A DNA stretch of 24,964 bases, taken from CAZXPA01 sp964642485 (lineage in GTDB: Bacteria > Patescibacteriota > Patescibacteriia > UBA2591 > UBA6264). The stretch is taken from NCBI GenBank assembly GCA_964642485.1, contig CAZXPA010000003.1, positions 1 through 24,964 on the forward strand. Reading direction: 5' to 3'. How positions within the stretch are numbered: position 1 is the stretch's first letter; every line of letters starts with the position of its first letter. This document shows positions 7,142 to 14,629 of the stretch, in pieces. A model generated the notes under the pieces. The model did no database searches. It was not told the DNA's origin and saw only the letters and a list, made by a program, of their open reading frames with translations. Made by a program: the position numbers and the translations under genes.

Positions 7142-7155
7142 ACGAATGTACGAAT
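7142..7155 (+). repeat. Outer inverted repeat of the Fic-Nudix region, left copy
   Basis: ACGAATGTACGAAT, repeated exactly in inverted orientation at 8935-8948. The intervening 7156-7273 shows no gene I can support. Confidence 0.6.
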
Positions 7156-7273
7156 TTAGTACGAATGTTGCTAATAAAATTATTTTAAATTAATGATTCT
7201 TTTGTGTTTAATGCCTGTTTTAGTAAAATTAGCAATGATACCCAATTTAAGATTAGTTACTCTTCGGCGGAAT

Positions 7274-7300
7274 AATTTAATCGGGGCAATTTTATTTTTT
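7274..7300 (+). repeat. Inner inverted repeat of the Fic-Nudix region, left copy
   Basis: 27-bp sequence with core TTTAATCGGGGCA followed by a T-rich tail. It matches 8808-8834 on the opposite strand at 26 of 27 positions. It contains the fic stop codon. Confidence 0.75.
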
Positions 7301-8245
7301 GACCTTTCTTTTTCTTTCTCTGTTTTTAATATACCTATTTATCGCTTCTTTGGAAGTAAACCAATTTCTGCCCTCTTTGTGTGCTTCCAATTTCCCTTGT
7401 CGTACCAATAAGTTTAGATATTTCGCGGAGTATGGTGTTTGCTGGGCTAATTCCGATAGCGACATATATTTCTCGCGTTTTTTTGTAGTTGGTGTTAATA
7501 CTTTAAAATATAAATCAAGTGAGCGTTCTATCGCCTGCGCTATAAAACGCACTAATGGATTATAATTTCCCTTATCCGCTTGATCCAAAACATTGTAATA
7601 TTTTTTGCGATCGTTTTTCAGGACAATAACCAAAGGAAAACCGTTTTGCATAAGAAGCAGATTCATCATGATTCTGGAAGCTCTGCCGTTGCCGTCAAAA
7701 AATGGATGAATATGGACAAGTTTGTGGTGAAGCAGAGTGGAGAGCTCTATAATATGCAATTTGTTTTTATTTGCTTTTATCCAATCCACGAGCTCTCGTA
7801 TTTTTTGCGGCACTTCCAGCGCGTCGGGTGGAGTGTGGTCGGCGCCGCCAATAATAACATTGGAATTGCGGTAAACGCCCGCCCATTCTTTGTCGGTTCC
7901 CTGCATAATTAGCTGATGCAATGTCCGGATCAGCCGTTCCGAAATTGTATGACGCTTGCCTTTTTCCACCAGCTCGTATAAATATTGCAAAGCAGCATGA
8001 TGATCTTTGGCTTCCAAGTGGTCCTTTAATGGCTTTCCTTTGACTGTTATTCCTTCGTTGATAACCAAAAAGGTTTCTTTGAGAGTCAAACTGTTTCCTT
8101 CAATAGCGTTGGAATTATAAGTCATCTCGATACGCATTTGCTCTTGCAATTTTTTAACGGCTGATTTCGGCAACGGTCGCAAATCATTCAATTTTTTCAA
8201 TTTTTCCTCCAGCCGCTTTGCTATTTTGTGGTCCAAATATTTCAT
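7292..8245 (-). CDS. Fic/DOC-family protein AMPylator
   Basis: 317 residues. The Fic active-site motif HPFFDGNGR is complete (H180 to R188), so transfer of AMP or a related group to a protein hydroxyl is expected. An N-terminal inhibitory motif, S45-N-A-I-E49-G50, matches the [S/T]xxxE[G/N] consensus of self-inhibited class II Fic proteins. The C-terminus (from about 262: MSLSELAQQTPYSAKYLNLL, then a basic tail) looks like a winged-helix or helix-turn-helix DNA-binding domain. The ATG at 8245 fits; a palindrome just upstream could be its own operator. Codon use is richer in GCG/CCG/CGG than in neighbours, suggesting acquisition. Target unknown. Confidence 0.92.
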   Translation of the reverse strand: MKYLDHKIAKRLEEKLKKLNDLRPLPKSAVKKLQEQMRIEMTYNSNAIEGNSLTLKETFLVINEGITVKGKPLKDHLEAKDHHAALQYLYELVEKGKRHTISERLIRTLHQLIMQGTDKEWAGVYRNSNVIIGGADHTPPDALEVPQKIRELVDWIKANKNKLHIIELSTLLHHKLVHIHPFFDGNGRASRIMMNLLLMQNGFPLVIVLKNDRKKYYNVLDQADKGNYNPLVRFIAQAIERSLDLYFKVLTPTTKKREKYMSLSELAQQTPYSAKYLNLLVRQGKLEAHKEGRNWFTSKEAINRYIKNRERKRKVKK

Positions 8246-8252
8246 AAAAACG

Positions 8253-8296
8253 CCTAATATGGTTTAGCTTATATTTTACAGTATACCATATTAAGG
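8253..8296 (-). promoter_or_regulatory. Putative palindromic operator upstream of fic
   Basis: Arms AATATGGT (8256-8263) and ACCATATT (8285-8292), extended outward by CCT/AGG with one bulged base, enclose AT-rich DNA with TAAAAT and TATACT -10-like sequences on the minus strand. The site ends 7 bp before the fic start codon. This placement suits autoregulation by the protein's C-terminal DNA-binding domain; this is inference. Confidence 0.5.
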
Positions 8297-8309
8297 CAAC
8301 AGAGCAATA

Positions 8310-8795
8310 CTATAACTTATCAACAATATTTACTTCTTGTTCCAAAATAATATCTCCTTCATCAAATACAAACTCTGCTTTTACAAATTTGTTATCTAAA
8401 ACATGTGGCAACCAATGAATATCATCAGGCCACATAGATTCAAAAGGAATTCCATTGACTGAAAACCATTTTGGCCTCATTTCTTCTGTTTCTTGCGGGT
8501 CTCCGTGCCATGTTTTTGTAAAATAGACATGCACTAGCTGATCCCACTCTTTATTCTTTGGAAAGTGAAAGGTTAATTCAGCAACTTTGTAAAAATCTTT
8601 AAGTTGGACATTGATTTCTTCTTGCGCTTCTCTAATTAAAGCGTCTTCAATGGTTTCTTTTTGTTTATGGCCGACTTTCCCACCTGTTCCATTCCAACGA
8701 CCAACTCCAAAACCGCGCTTTTTCATAGCAAGGCAAATTTCGTTAATTTTATTATTTTCTTCTTTTGTAAGGAAACAAAGTGTTGCGTCTCTCAT
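8310..8795 (-). CDS. Nudix hydrolase, MutT/MTH1-like (8-oxo-dGTPase type)
   Basis: About 161 residues from the ATG at 8795 (MRDATLCFLT). The sequence GFGVGRWNGTGGKV is characteristic of the MTH1/MutT group that hydrolyses oxidised purine nucleoside triphosphates. The Nudix box follows as ETIEDALIREAQEEINV, with catalytic REAQEE intact; the loop between GGKV and the first Glu is two residues longer than in MTH1. The C-terminal half has WFSVNGIPFESMWPDD, also MTH1-like. The open frame extends to 8849, but those 18 codons are encoded by the inverted repeat at 8808-8834, so I prefer the shorter start. Shares the Fic strand and lies inside the same inverted repeats. Confidence 0.88.
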   Translation of the reverse strand: MRDATLCFLTKEENNKINEICLAMKKRGFGVGRWNGTGGKVGHKQKETIEDALIREAQEEINVQLKDFYKVAELTFHFPKNKEWDQLVHVYFTKTWHGDPQETEEMRPKWFSVNGIPFESMWPDDIHWLPHVLDNKFVKAEFVFDEGDIILEQEVNIVDKL

Positions 8796-8807
8796 GATAT
8801 TTTTTGA

Positions 8808-8834
8808 AAAAAATAAAACTGCCCCGATTAAATT
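8808..8834 (-). repeat. Inner inverted repeat of the Fic-Nudix region, right copy
   Basis: Inverted partner of 7274-7300 (26 of 27 positions). It ends 13 bp upstream of the chosen Nudix start codon. Confidence 0.75.
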
Positions 8835-8934
8835 TGCCCGATAGGGCATAAGAATTTTTAATTATTTCCGATAATTCTTTTTTATATGGTAATCTATTTT
8901 TTTCAAAATAAACCTTTTTGTAAATTCGAAACTG

Positions 8935-8948
8935 ATTCGTACATTCGT
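8935..8948 (-). repeat. Outer inverted repeat of the Fic-Nudix region, right copy
   Basis: Exact inverted copy of 7142-7155. The distances from outer to inner repeat are similar on the two sides (about 118 and 100 bp). The gap 8850-8953 holds no gene. Confidence 0.6.
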
Positions 8949-8953
8949 TGATC

Positions 8954-10270
8954 TTATAATACTTTACCTTTTATTCCGTTTCTATATAAATCAATTAACT
9001 TAACATTAATTATCTGATTCGCTAGATTTCTATCACTTGAAACCCCGTTAGAAATAAATTCCGACTTATCAAAACTACTGCAATTTCGGCGCAAATTTCT
9101 AACGGGGTGAACAAAAACTTTTAAATAATTCGGGGTAAATCCTTGCCAAATTTCATTTTGCCTGGCTTCAATTAAAACTGAAACGGTTTGATTTAAGAAT
9201 TTTTTTCTTACTTTTTGACTAACTAACTCACCTTTTTTAATTAACTCTTTACTCCGGGCTTGTTTTATTTTTTCTAAAACCTGATCTTTTAGACCAGCTG
9301 CTTTTGTTTCTGGCCGAGGCGAAAATCTAAAAACATGAATTTTTAAAAATTTTGCCCATTGAATAAACCCTAGAGTCTGATGAAAATCCGAATCTTTTTC
9401 TCCTGGAAAGCCAACAATGATGTCAGCTGTTAAATTAATATCTGGTATCTGAGATAACCCTTTAATAATTCTCTCTAAGTCTGCTTTGTTATAAGATCGA
9501 TTCATTCTCTTTAAAATCTTATCACTTGCAGACTGAATCGACAAATGAACATGTGGACAAATGCGTCGATTAGTTTTAATTAAAGCTAATAGCTCAGAAT
9601 TAACACTGGTTGGCCAAATTGAGGAAAGTCTGATTCTGGGAATATTGGTCTTTTTTAAGACTTGTTTTAATAAGCCAAATAAATCCAATTCTTCTGCCTT
9701 ATCATCATAGGCGCCGATATTAGTCCCAACTAAAACTACTTCTTGCCAACCCCTTTCTTGTTTTTGTTTAATTTCTTGAATAACTTGCTTTATCGGCCGG
9801 CTATAAACTTTTTTTCTTAAATAAGGGACAATACAATAACTGCAATAACGCTGACAGCCAGATTGAATTTTAATTAAAGCCCTGGTTTTTCTATCGGTAA
9901 CAAGTCCAGCAATTGATTCTCTGGGCTCTAAACATAGATCTCCTAAGATTACCTTATCAATTGCTTGTTTTTTTTCATTATTAATCCAAATATCAACATT
10001 GCCTTTCAGTTCTTCTTGAGCTTTTATCTGGCTGGTAAAACAGCCAGTAACAATTAAATAGGACTTAGGAGCCAAACGTCTTATTTGATGAATAATTTGT
10101 CTTACATCTTTCTCCGCCTTTTGAGTTACTGCACAAGCATTAACCAAATAAATATCAGCGGCCATCATTGAAGGGACTACTTGAAAACCTTTATCTTCAA
10201 ATTTTTCTTTTAATTTTTCTGTCTCTGCCTGGTTTAATTTACAACCAAAAGTGTGAAAAGATATAGTCAT
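8954..10270 (-). CDS. mtaB: tRNA-t6A37 methylthiotransferase MtaB-like radical SAM enzyme
   Basis: Methylthiotransferase that adds a methylthio group to t6A37 in tRNAs. 438 residues. N-terminal MTTase domain with cluster cysteines C10, C46 and C77; radical SAM motif C139-x3-C143-x2-C146 in SGCQRYCSYC; mid-protein IRLSSIWP, HVHLSIQSAS and ADIIVGFPGE match the MiaB/MtaB family. The opening FHTFGCKLNQAE favours MtaB over MiaB or RimO. The C-terminal TRAM domain is interrupted at about residues 388-410 by a peptide (HPVRN to FISNGV) encoded by a perfect-ended palindrome. hisS lies upstream, with a 78-bp gap containing octamer remnants. Confidence 0.92.
   Translation of the reverse strand: MTISFHTFGCKLNQAETEKLKEKFEDKGFQVVPSMMAADIYLVNACAVTQKAEKDVRQIIHQIRRLAPKSYLIVTGCFTSQIKAQEELKGNVDIWINNEKKQAIDKVILGDLCLEPRESIAGLVTDRKTRALIKIQSGCQRYCSYCIVPYLRKKVYSRPIKQVIQEIKQKQERGWQEVVLVGTNIGAYDDKAEELDLFGLLKQVLKKTNIPRIRLSSIWPTSVNSELLALIKTNRRICPHVHLSIQSASDKILKRMNRSYNKADLERIIKGLSQIPDINLTADIIVGFPGEKDSDFHQTLGFIQWAKFLKIHVFRFSPRPETKAAGLKDQVLEKIKQARSKELIKKGELVSQKVRKKFLNQTVSVLIEARQNEIWQGFTPNYLKVFVHPVRNLRRNCSSFDKSEFISNGVSSDRNLANQIINVKLIDLYRNGIKGKVL
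9043..9107. repeat. In-frame palindromic insertion within mtaB
   Basis: 13-bp perfect inverted repeats CCCCGTTAGAAAT (9043-9055) and ATTTCTAACGGGG (9095-9107) enclose 39 bp. On the coding strand the element reads through in frame, adding about 22 residues to the TRAM region near the C-terminus without a stop codon. Confidence 0.8.
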
Positions 10271-10348
10271 GAGAACACTAGAACATTAGAATATTTTAAC
10301 AAAACAAACGAATGTCGCAGGACAAAGGCCTCAAGAACTGGCGGGAAC

Positions 10349-11842
10349 CTACCTCAGCCGTTTTTTTAATTCCTTAACTATTTTTTCCTGATCAACTAAT
10401 TCTTGGTTCCCGGTATGCATATCACGAATAATAATAGTTTTATCAAGGACTTCTTGTTGACCAAGAATTAGGGTTAATTTAACACCTAGTTTATTGGCTA
10501 TTTCCATTTGGGACCTTAAGCTATCTTTGGCAAGATTTTCTGCTATTTTAAATCCTTGTTTCCGAAGATTGTCAAACAGCTTTAAAGCCCGGCGAGAAGC
10601 TGCTTCACCTATCTGAGCTAGAAAAATCTGAGGCAATCGAGGCCTGGGGATTTTAGCTCCCTGAATTTTAATTTCTTCAATTATTCTCTCCAAACCATAG
10701 GCAAAACCAGTCGCTGGTGTCGGTCGGCCACTCAGGCTTTCAACTAAATCATCATATCTTCCTCCACCACCTAAGGCTGTTTGCGCCCCAGAGAAAATAG
10801 TCGGAGTTTTACCTGATTTAGCTGGACGTTCTGGCCAAAATTCAAACACTGTTCTGGTATAATAATCTAAACCTCTAACCAGATAGGGATTTAATTTATA
10901 AACAACATTTGCTTCATCAAGATATTCTAAAGCCTTAACAAAATGACCCTGACAATCTTGGCGCAAATCATCCACTAATTGAGGGGCTTGAAGAACTAAA
11001 TCCTGACAATGCGGATTCTGGCAATCTAAAATTCTTAAAGGATTTTTTTTAAAACGTCTTTGACAATCTTGGCAAAGCCATCTCTGCTTTGGCCTAAAAT
11101 AACTTACTAATTTTGCCCGATAAAGTTTACGGCACTCCGGACAACCCAGGCTATTGATCTGAATACTAACCCCAATACCTAAAATATTAAAAAAGGTCTG
11201 GGAAAACAAAATAAGCTGAGCGTCAGTTAATGGTTTATCTGACCCAAGAATCTCAAGATTAAATTGATGGAATTGTCTGTATCTCCCGGCTTGAGGCCGT
11301 TCATAACGAAAAAGAGGCCCGAAACAAAATAGCTTAATCGGCTGAGGTAAATTAAACATCCCCTGCTCAATATAAGCGCGAACAATTGAGGGAGTGAGTT
11401 CGGGCCGCATGGCTACCTTACTTCTCCCTCGATCAGTAAATTGGTACATTTGTTTCCCAACTACATCAGAAGTTAAGCCAGTAGATTTTTCAAAAAGCAA
11501 TTGTTCTTCAAGAACTGGTAGCATAATTTTCTGAAAACCATAGCTTTCAGCTAAATCACTTGCTTTTTTCAATACATAATCCCAGTATACTGCTTCATCT
11601 GGTAAAATATCTCGCATCCCTCGTAAAATCTTTGGTGTATACTTTCTCCATCTTCTGACTCCAGGTTTTGGCGCTTGTTTTTTGGCTCGAGCCGGTCTTC
11701 CTCTTTTCCTTTTCTGAATTTTTTTCACCCTTCTTATTTTCTTGGGTTTTCTTTTTTGAATCTTTCTTGGCTTTTTTGTTCTTTTCTGAACTTTTCTCTT
11801 TCTCTTCTGGATCTTTTTTGGCTTCTTGGCCTTTTTTGGCAT
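10349..11842 (-). CDS. hisS: Histidyl-tRNA synthetase with long basic N-terminal extension
   Basis: Class II synthetase charging tRNA-His; a tRNA-His gene lies at 23575. 497 residues. The catalytic core begins at about residue 70 (RGMRDILPDEA). It includes motif 2 (FRYERPQAGRYRQFHQFN), HisA LVRGLDYYTRTVFEF and the glycine-rich GGGGRYDDLVE. The insertion has paired cysteines (SLGCPECR, LCQDC, DCQNPHC) as in many bacterial HisRS. The C-terminal anticodon-binding domain follows. Residues 1-66 are an unusual Lys/Arg/Pro tail with the repeated hexapeptide KIQKRK (about residues 10, 27 and 41), not found in standard HisRS. The ATG at 11842 is the only start that includes this tail; an internal start cannot be excluded. 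Confidence 0.95.
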   Translation of the reverse strand: MPKKAKKPKKIQKRKRKVQKRTKKPRKIQKRKPKKIRRVKKIQKRKRGRPARAKKQAPKPGVRRWRKYTPKILRGMRDILPDEAVYWDYVLKKASDLAESYGFQKIMLPVLEEQLLFEKSTGLTSDVVGKQMYQFTDRGRSKVAMRPELTPSIVRAYIEQGMFNLPQPIKLFCFGPLFRYERPQAGRYRQFHQFNLEILGSDKPLTDAQLILFSQTFFNILGIGVSIQINSLGCPECRKLYRAKLVSYFRPKQRWLCQDCQRRFKKNPLRILDCQNPHCQDLVLQAPQLVDDLRQDCQGHFVKALEYLDEANVVYKLNPYLVRGLDYYTRTVFEFWPERPAKSGKTPTIFSGAQTALGGGGRYDDLVESLSGRPTPATGFAYGLERIIEEIKIQGAKIPRPRLPQIFLAQIGEAASRRALKLFDNLRKQGFKIAENLAKDSLRSQMEIANKLGVKLTLILGQQEVLDKTIIIRDMHTGNQELVDQEKIVKELKKRLR

Positions 11843-11890
11843 AAATTTTTTATTAGTATAATTAGTATTAATTCGTAAATTAGTATCGAT

Positions 11891-12466
11891 TTAGTATGCA
11901 AAAACTGGCATTTTAATTAAACCAATATTCTGGAATGGCCAGCCTCGAAACCAGGCCCGGCCGGAAATATCCTGACGTTTAATTGGACCAAAAACCCGCG
12001 AATCTAAACTCATATTCCTGTTGTCACCTAAAACATAATATTCATTATTTTTCAAACTAACATCTATCTGACCTGGCGTAGCTGTTCCTGGGGCCAAATA
12101 ACCATTTTCCTCTAACTTTAAACCTTGAGGGATCTGGGTGTTATAAATATAGATCTCGCCTCTCTTTATTGAAATTTTTTCGTTTGGCAGGCTAATTATC
12201 CTTTTAATTAAATAGTCTTTGGGGTTAGAAGACGATTCAAAAACAACGACCTCCCCTCGCCTTGGATTATTAAAGCGATAACTAATCTTCTCAATAATTA
12301 AATATTCTTTATCATAAAAATTTGGCTCCATTGATGGTCCAACCACATAAAATGGTTGAAAAACAAAATAATGAATCGGCCAGACAATAATAAAAGCAAT
12401 AACTACTAGTTTAATAATATCAAAAATAAAAGATAAGAACGACGGTAATTTTGGTAATTTTGGCAT
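11891..12466 (-). CDS. lepB: Signal peptidase I
   Basis: Membrane-bound serine protease that removes signal peptides from exported proteins. 191 residues. A single N-terminal membrane segment spans about residues 14-36. Catalytic Ser45 lies in VVGPSMEPNF, general-base Lys88 in DYLIKRIISLP, and box E is present as LGDNRNMSLDSR. Size and single membrane span match Gram-positive/CPR type I enzymes. The DUF2304, glycosyltransferase and epimerase genes lie upstream on the same strand with 4-31 bp gaps, implying one envelope operon. Confidence 0.95.
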   Translation of the reverse strand: MPKLPKLPSFLSFIFDIIKLVVIAFIIVWPIHYFVFQPFYVVGPSMEPNFYDKEYLIIEKISYRFNNPRRGEVVVFESSSNPKDYLIKRIISLPNEKISIKRGEIYIYNTQIPQGLKLEENGYLAPGTATPGQIDVSLKNNEYYVLGDNRNMSLDSRVFGPIKRQDISGRAWFRGWPFQNIGLIKMPVFAY

Positions 12467-12476
12467 ATCCCAATAA

Positions 12477-12815
12477 CTAATTTCTATTTTCTTTATCCCC
12501 CTTAAGGGCTAGACTCCTAATTATTTTTGTAATATCTTTTTCTATCTTTTCTAACCTTAACCTTAATTTAAAAATAAAATAAAATAAAACTGCTATACAT
12601 AAATAGAGCAGAATCTCTATCCCTGAACCAGAAAATCCTAAACGAGCCACCAGCTTATCAATCGATTTTAAAGAAATAATTAACCCAGCTGACAAACACC
12701 AAAAAACAAGCCAAAAGACAAATTCATTGGCTCCAATTTCCTTTTTCTGCTTTTGCCAAAAAAGACGGGCCAGAAAAAAAATAATTATTATTAGAGCAAG
12801 TATTTGCTGAAACAT
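12477..12815 (-). CDS. DUF2304-family membrane protein
   Basis: 112 residues with three predicted membrane helices: about residues 2-18 (ILALIIIIFFLARLFW), 32-50 (FVFWLVFWCLSAGLIISL) and 68-86 (IEILLYLCIAVLFYFIF). A charged cytoplasmic helix follows (RLEKIEKDITKIIR). Length and layout fit DUF2304, a family commonly next to polyprenol-phosphate-type glycosyltransferases, as here, where it starts 4 bases after the glycosyltransferase. It probably works with that enzyme at the membrane; this is inference. Confidence 0.82.
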   Translation of the reverse strand: MFQQILALIIIIFFLARLFWQKQKKEIGANEFVFWLVFWCLSAGLIISLKSIDKLVARLGFSGSGIEILLYLCIAVLFYFIFKLRLRLEKIEKDITKIIRSLALKGDKENRN

Positions 12816-12819
12816 ATGC

Positions 12820-13515
12820 TTAACTCATTAATTTAGCCAGTAATAAATCTTTTACTATCTTAATACCCCCGCCAAAACGTTGGCCAAAACCATGATAAAC
12901 AACAGTTATTGGCACTTCCTTAACCTTAAAGTTATTCTTAAAAACTTTGTAGAGAATCTCACTACAATGAGCCATGCCATCATTTTCAATCTTAATCTTT
13001 TGACCTGCTTTTCGAGACATGGCCCGAAAACCACTTTGGGGATCAGTTAAGGAAAATCCTATAATTAATTTATTAACTAAATGGGCAATTGGGATAATAA
13101 TATGCTCTTTAAACCAGGGAATATTTGATTTCTTTTCTAAAAAACGCGAGCCAAAAACCACCTCAAAATCTCCTGATTTTATTGGCTTAACAACCTCTTT
13201 AATCTCCGGGGCTAAAAACTGGCCATCAGCGTCAAAATGAACAATTATGTCAGCCTGATTAGCTAAAGCATACTCACTACCTGTCTGCAGGGCTGCGCCT
13301 TGGCCTCGATTTACAATATGGCGCAGAACTCTTACCCTTCCGGGCCGTTGGCCCGACGGGCCAGAGGCCCCCTGCCCTTTAGCTAGCTGATAAGTATGAT
13401 CAGTCGAGCCATCATCAACAATTATTACCTGACTAACTAATGGCTTGACTTTGTTTATTGTCTCAACAATGGTTGTCTCCTCATTGTGGGCGGGGATCAC
13501 TACGGCGATTTTCAT
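12820..13515 (-). CDS. Family 2 glycosyltransferase (polyprenol-phosphate sugar synthase-like)
   Basis: 231 residues, GT-A fold. The N-terminus has VVIPAHNEETTI and IIVDDGSTDHT. The metal-binding DxD-type motif is HFDADGQF. Downstream are FGSRFLEKKSNIPWFKEHI and DPQSGFRAMSRKA, typical of dolichol/undecaprenol-phosphate mannose or glucose synthases. The stretch QGASGPSGQRPGRV, between the first nucleotide-binding helix and the strand VRVLRHIVNRGQGAAL, is longer than usual and is encoded by a GC-rich hairpin. Neighbours (epimerase/decarboxylase and DUF2304) point to envelope glycan synthesis. Confidence 0.9.
   Translation of the reverse strand: MKIAVVIPAHNEETTIVETINKVKPLVSQVIIVDDGSTDHTYQLAKGQGASGPSGQRPGRVRVLRHIVNRGQGAALQTGSEYALANQADIIVHFDADGQFLAPEIKEVVKPIKSGDFEVVFGSRFLEKKSNIPWFKEHIIIPIAHLVNKLIIGFSLTDPQSGFRAMSRKAGQKIKIENDGMAHCSEILYKVFKNNFKVKEVPITVVYHGFGQRFGGGIKIVKDLLLAKLMS
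13342..13370. repeat. In-frame palindromic insertion within the glycosyltransferase gene
   Basis: Outer arms GGGCC (13342-13346) and GGCCC (13366-13370); inner arms TGGCCC (13349-13354) and GGGCCA (13358-13363) around a GAC loop. It is very GC-rich against an AT-rich gene and encodes the atypical peptide GASGPSGQRPG. Confidence 0.6.
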
Positions 13516-13545
13516 AATATCACGATTATAATGTTTAAATGACTT

Positions 13546-14598
13546 CTATTCTTGGTCATATTTATTAACCAAAGGTTGGAGTAATATTCGGTTGGCTTTA
13601 ACATAATCAAGCAACTTTTCAAAACCCTTATCTATCCTGACAACTGGAAACCAGTTTAATTTTTCTCTAGCTAAACTTACATCTGGCAGACCAAGTGGAG
13701 TCATAAAAGGTAATGGCAGCTTAAATTTAACCTCTGATTTTGAGTCAGTTAGCTGAATAATCTTTTTTGCTAAATCGACCAGTTTATATTCCTGGGGGTG
13801 GCCTAAATTAATTGGGCCAGATTCTTTGGAATTCATCATTGTTATAATTCCTTCAATTATATCACTGACATAGCAAAGCGAAGTAGAAAAACTTTCATCA
13901 CCATAAATCACCAAAGGTTTGTCATTCAAAGCCTGGAGAGCAAAGTCTGGAATCATTTGGCCATCGAAAAGTGTTTCTCGGGGACCAAAGGTTCTAAAAA
14001 TACGAACAATCTTTGTCTCAACCCCATAAACCTCCTTATAAGTAACCAGGGCTGTTTCAGAAAACCGCTTGCCTTCATCATAACAAGCTCGGGGACCGAC
14101 AAAATTTACACTCCCAAAATCAGTTTCTTTAAAGAAAGGGCTATCTTTTTTTCGCGGTCCATAAACTACAGATGAAGAGGTAAAAAGTATCTTAGCCTTG
14201 TAAAACCTGGCCATCTCTAAGATGTTAATTGTCCCAATTGCATTAGTCTGAAGGGTTTGAACCCGAAGCTGATTAAAGTTTTTAGCTGAAGTCGGGCAAG
14301 CTAAATGATAAATTTCCTGCAAACCGTGAATTTTAATTCTAAGATTTTTTAACTCTGGGAATTTATCAAAATCTATTGGCTGGTTAATATCATGTTTTAC
14401 AAAACGGAAATTAGGATTCTGAAGCAAATGCTTAATGTTATCGATATTTCCACCACCGACAAAATTATCCAAACAAATAACATTGTTTTCTTTAACTAGA
14501 CGGTCGCATAAATGCGAACCTAAAAAACCAGCTCCGCCAGTGACTAAAACATTTTTTGTTTCTCTAGGATAAAATTTTTGTTTTTTGCCTATTTTCAT
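13546..14598 (-). CDS. NAD-dependent epimerase/dehydratase, UDP-glucuronate decarboxylase-like
   Basis: 350-residue extended short-chain dehydrogenase. The Rossmann motif VTGGAGFLGSHLCDRL is near the N-terminus; HLACPTSAKNF, the catalytic SSSVVYG and ACYDEGKRFSE (YxxxK) follow. LDNFVGGGNIDNIKHL and RACYDEGKR are characteristic of UDP-xylose synthases (UDP-glucuronate decarboxylases) and close relatives, so the product is likely UDP-xylose or a related activated sugar. It sits between pnp and the glycosyltransferase, probably supplying sugar for surface glycan. Exact substrate is uncertain. Confidence 0.88.
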   Translation of the reverse strand: MKIGKKQKFYPRETKNVLVTGGAGFLGSHLCDRLVKENNVICLDNFVGGGNIDNIKHLLQNPNFRFVKHDINQPIDFDKFPELKNLRIKIHGLQEIYHLACPTSAKNFNQLRVQTLQTNAIGTINILEMARFYKAKILFTSSSVVYGPRKKDSPFFKETDFGSVNFVGPRACYDEGKRFSETALVTYKEVYGVETKIVRIFRTFGPRETLFDGQMIPDFALQALNDKPLVIYGDESFSTSLCYVSDIIEGIITMMNSKESGPINLGHPQEYKLVDLAKKIIQLTDSKSEVKFKLPLPFMTPLGLPDVSLAREKLNWFPVVRIDKGFEKLLDYVKANRILLQPLVNKYDQE

Positions 14599-14629
14599 AA
14601 GCTCAATTTAAAAATTTAAAATATAATTC

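Noticed and set aside
7193..7411. 72-codon plus-strand frame containing RRNNLIGAILFF, and the matching N-terminal extension of the Nudix frame
   Set aside because: The shared peptide is simply the inverted repeat (7274-7300 / 8808-8834) read on each side. Neither has other coding evidence, so I treat the sequence as a repeat and start the Nudix gene at 8795.
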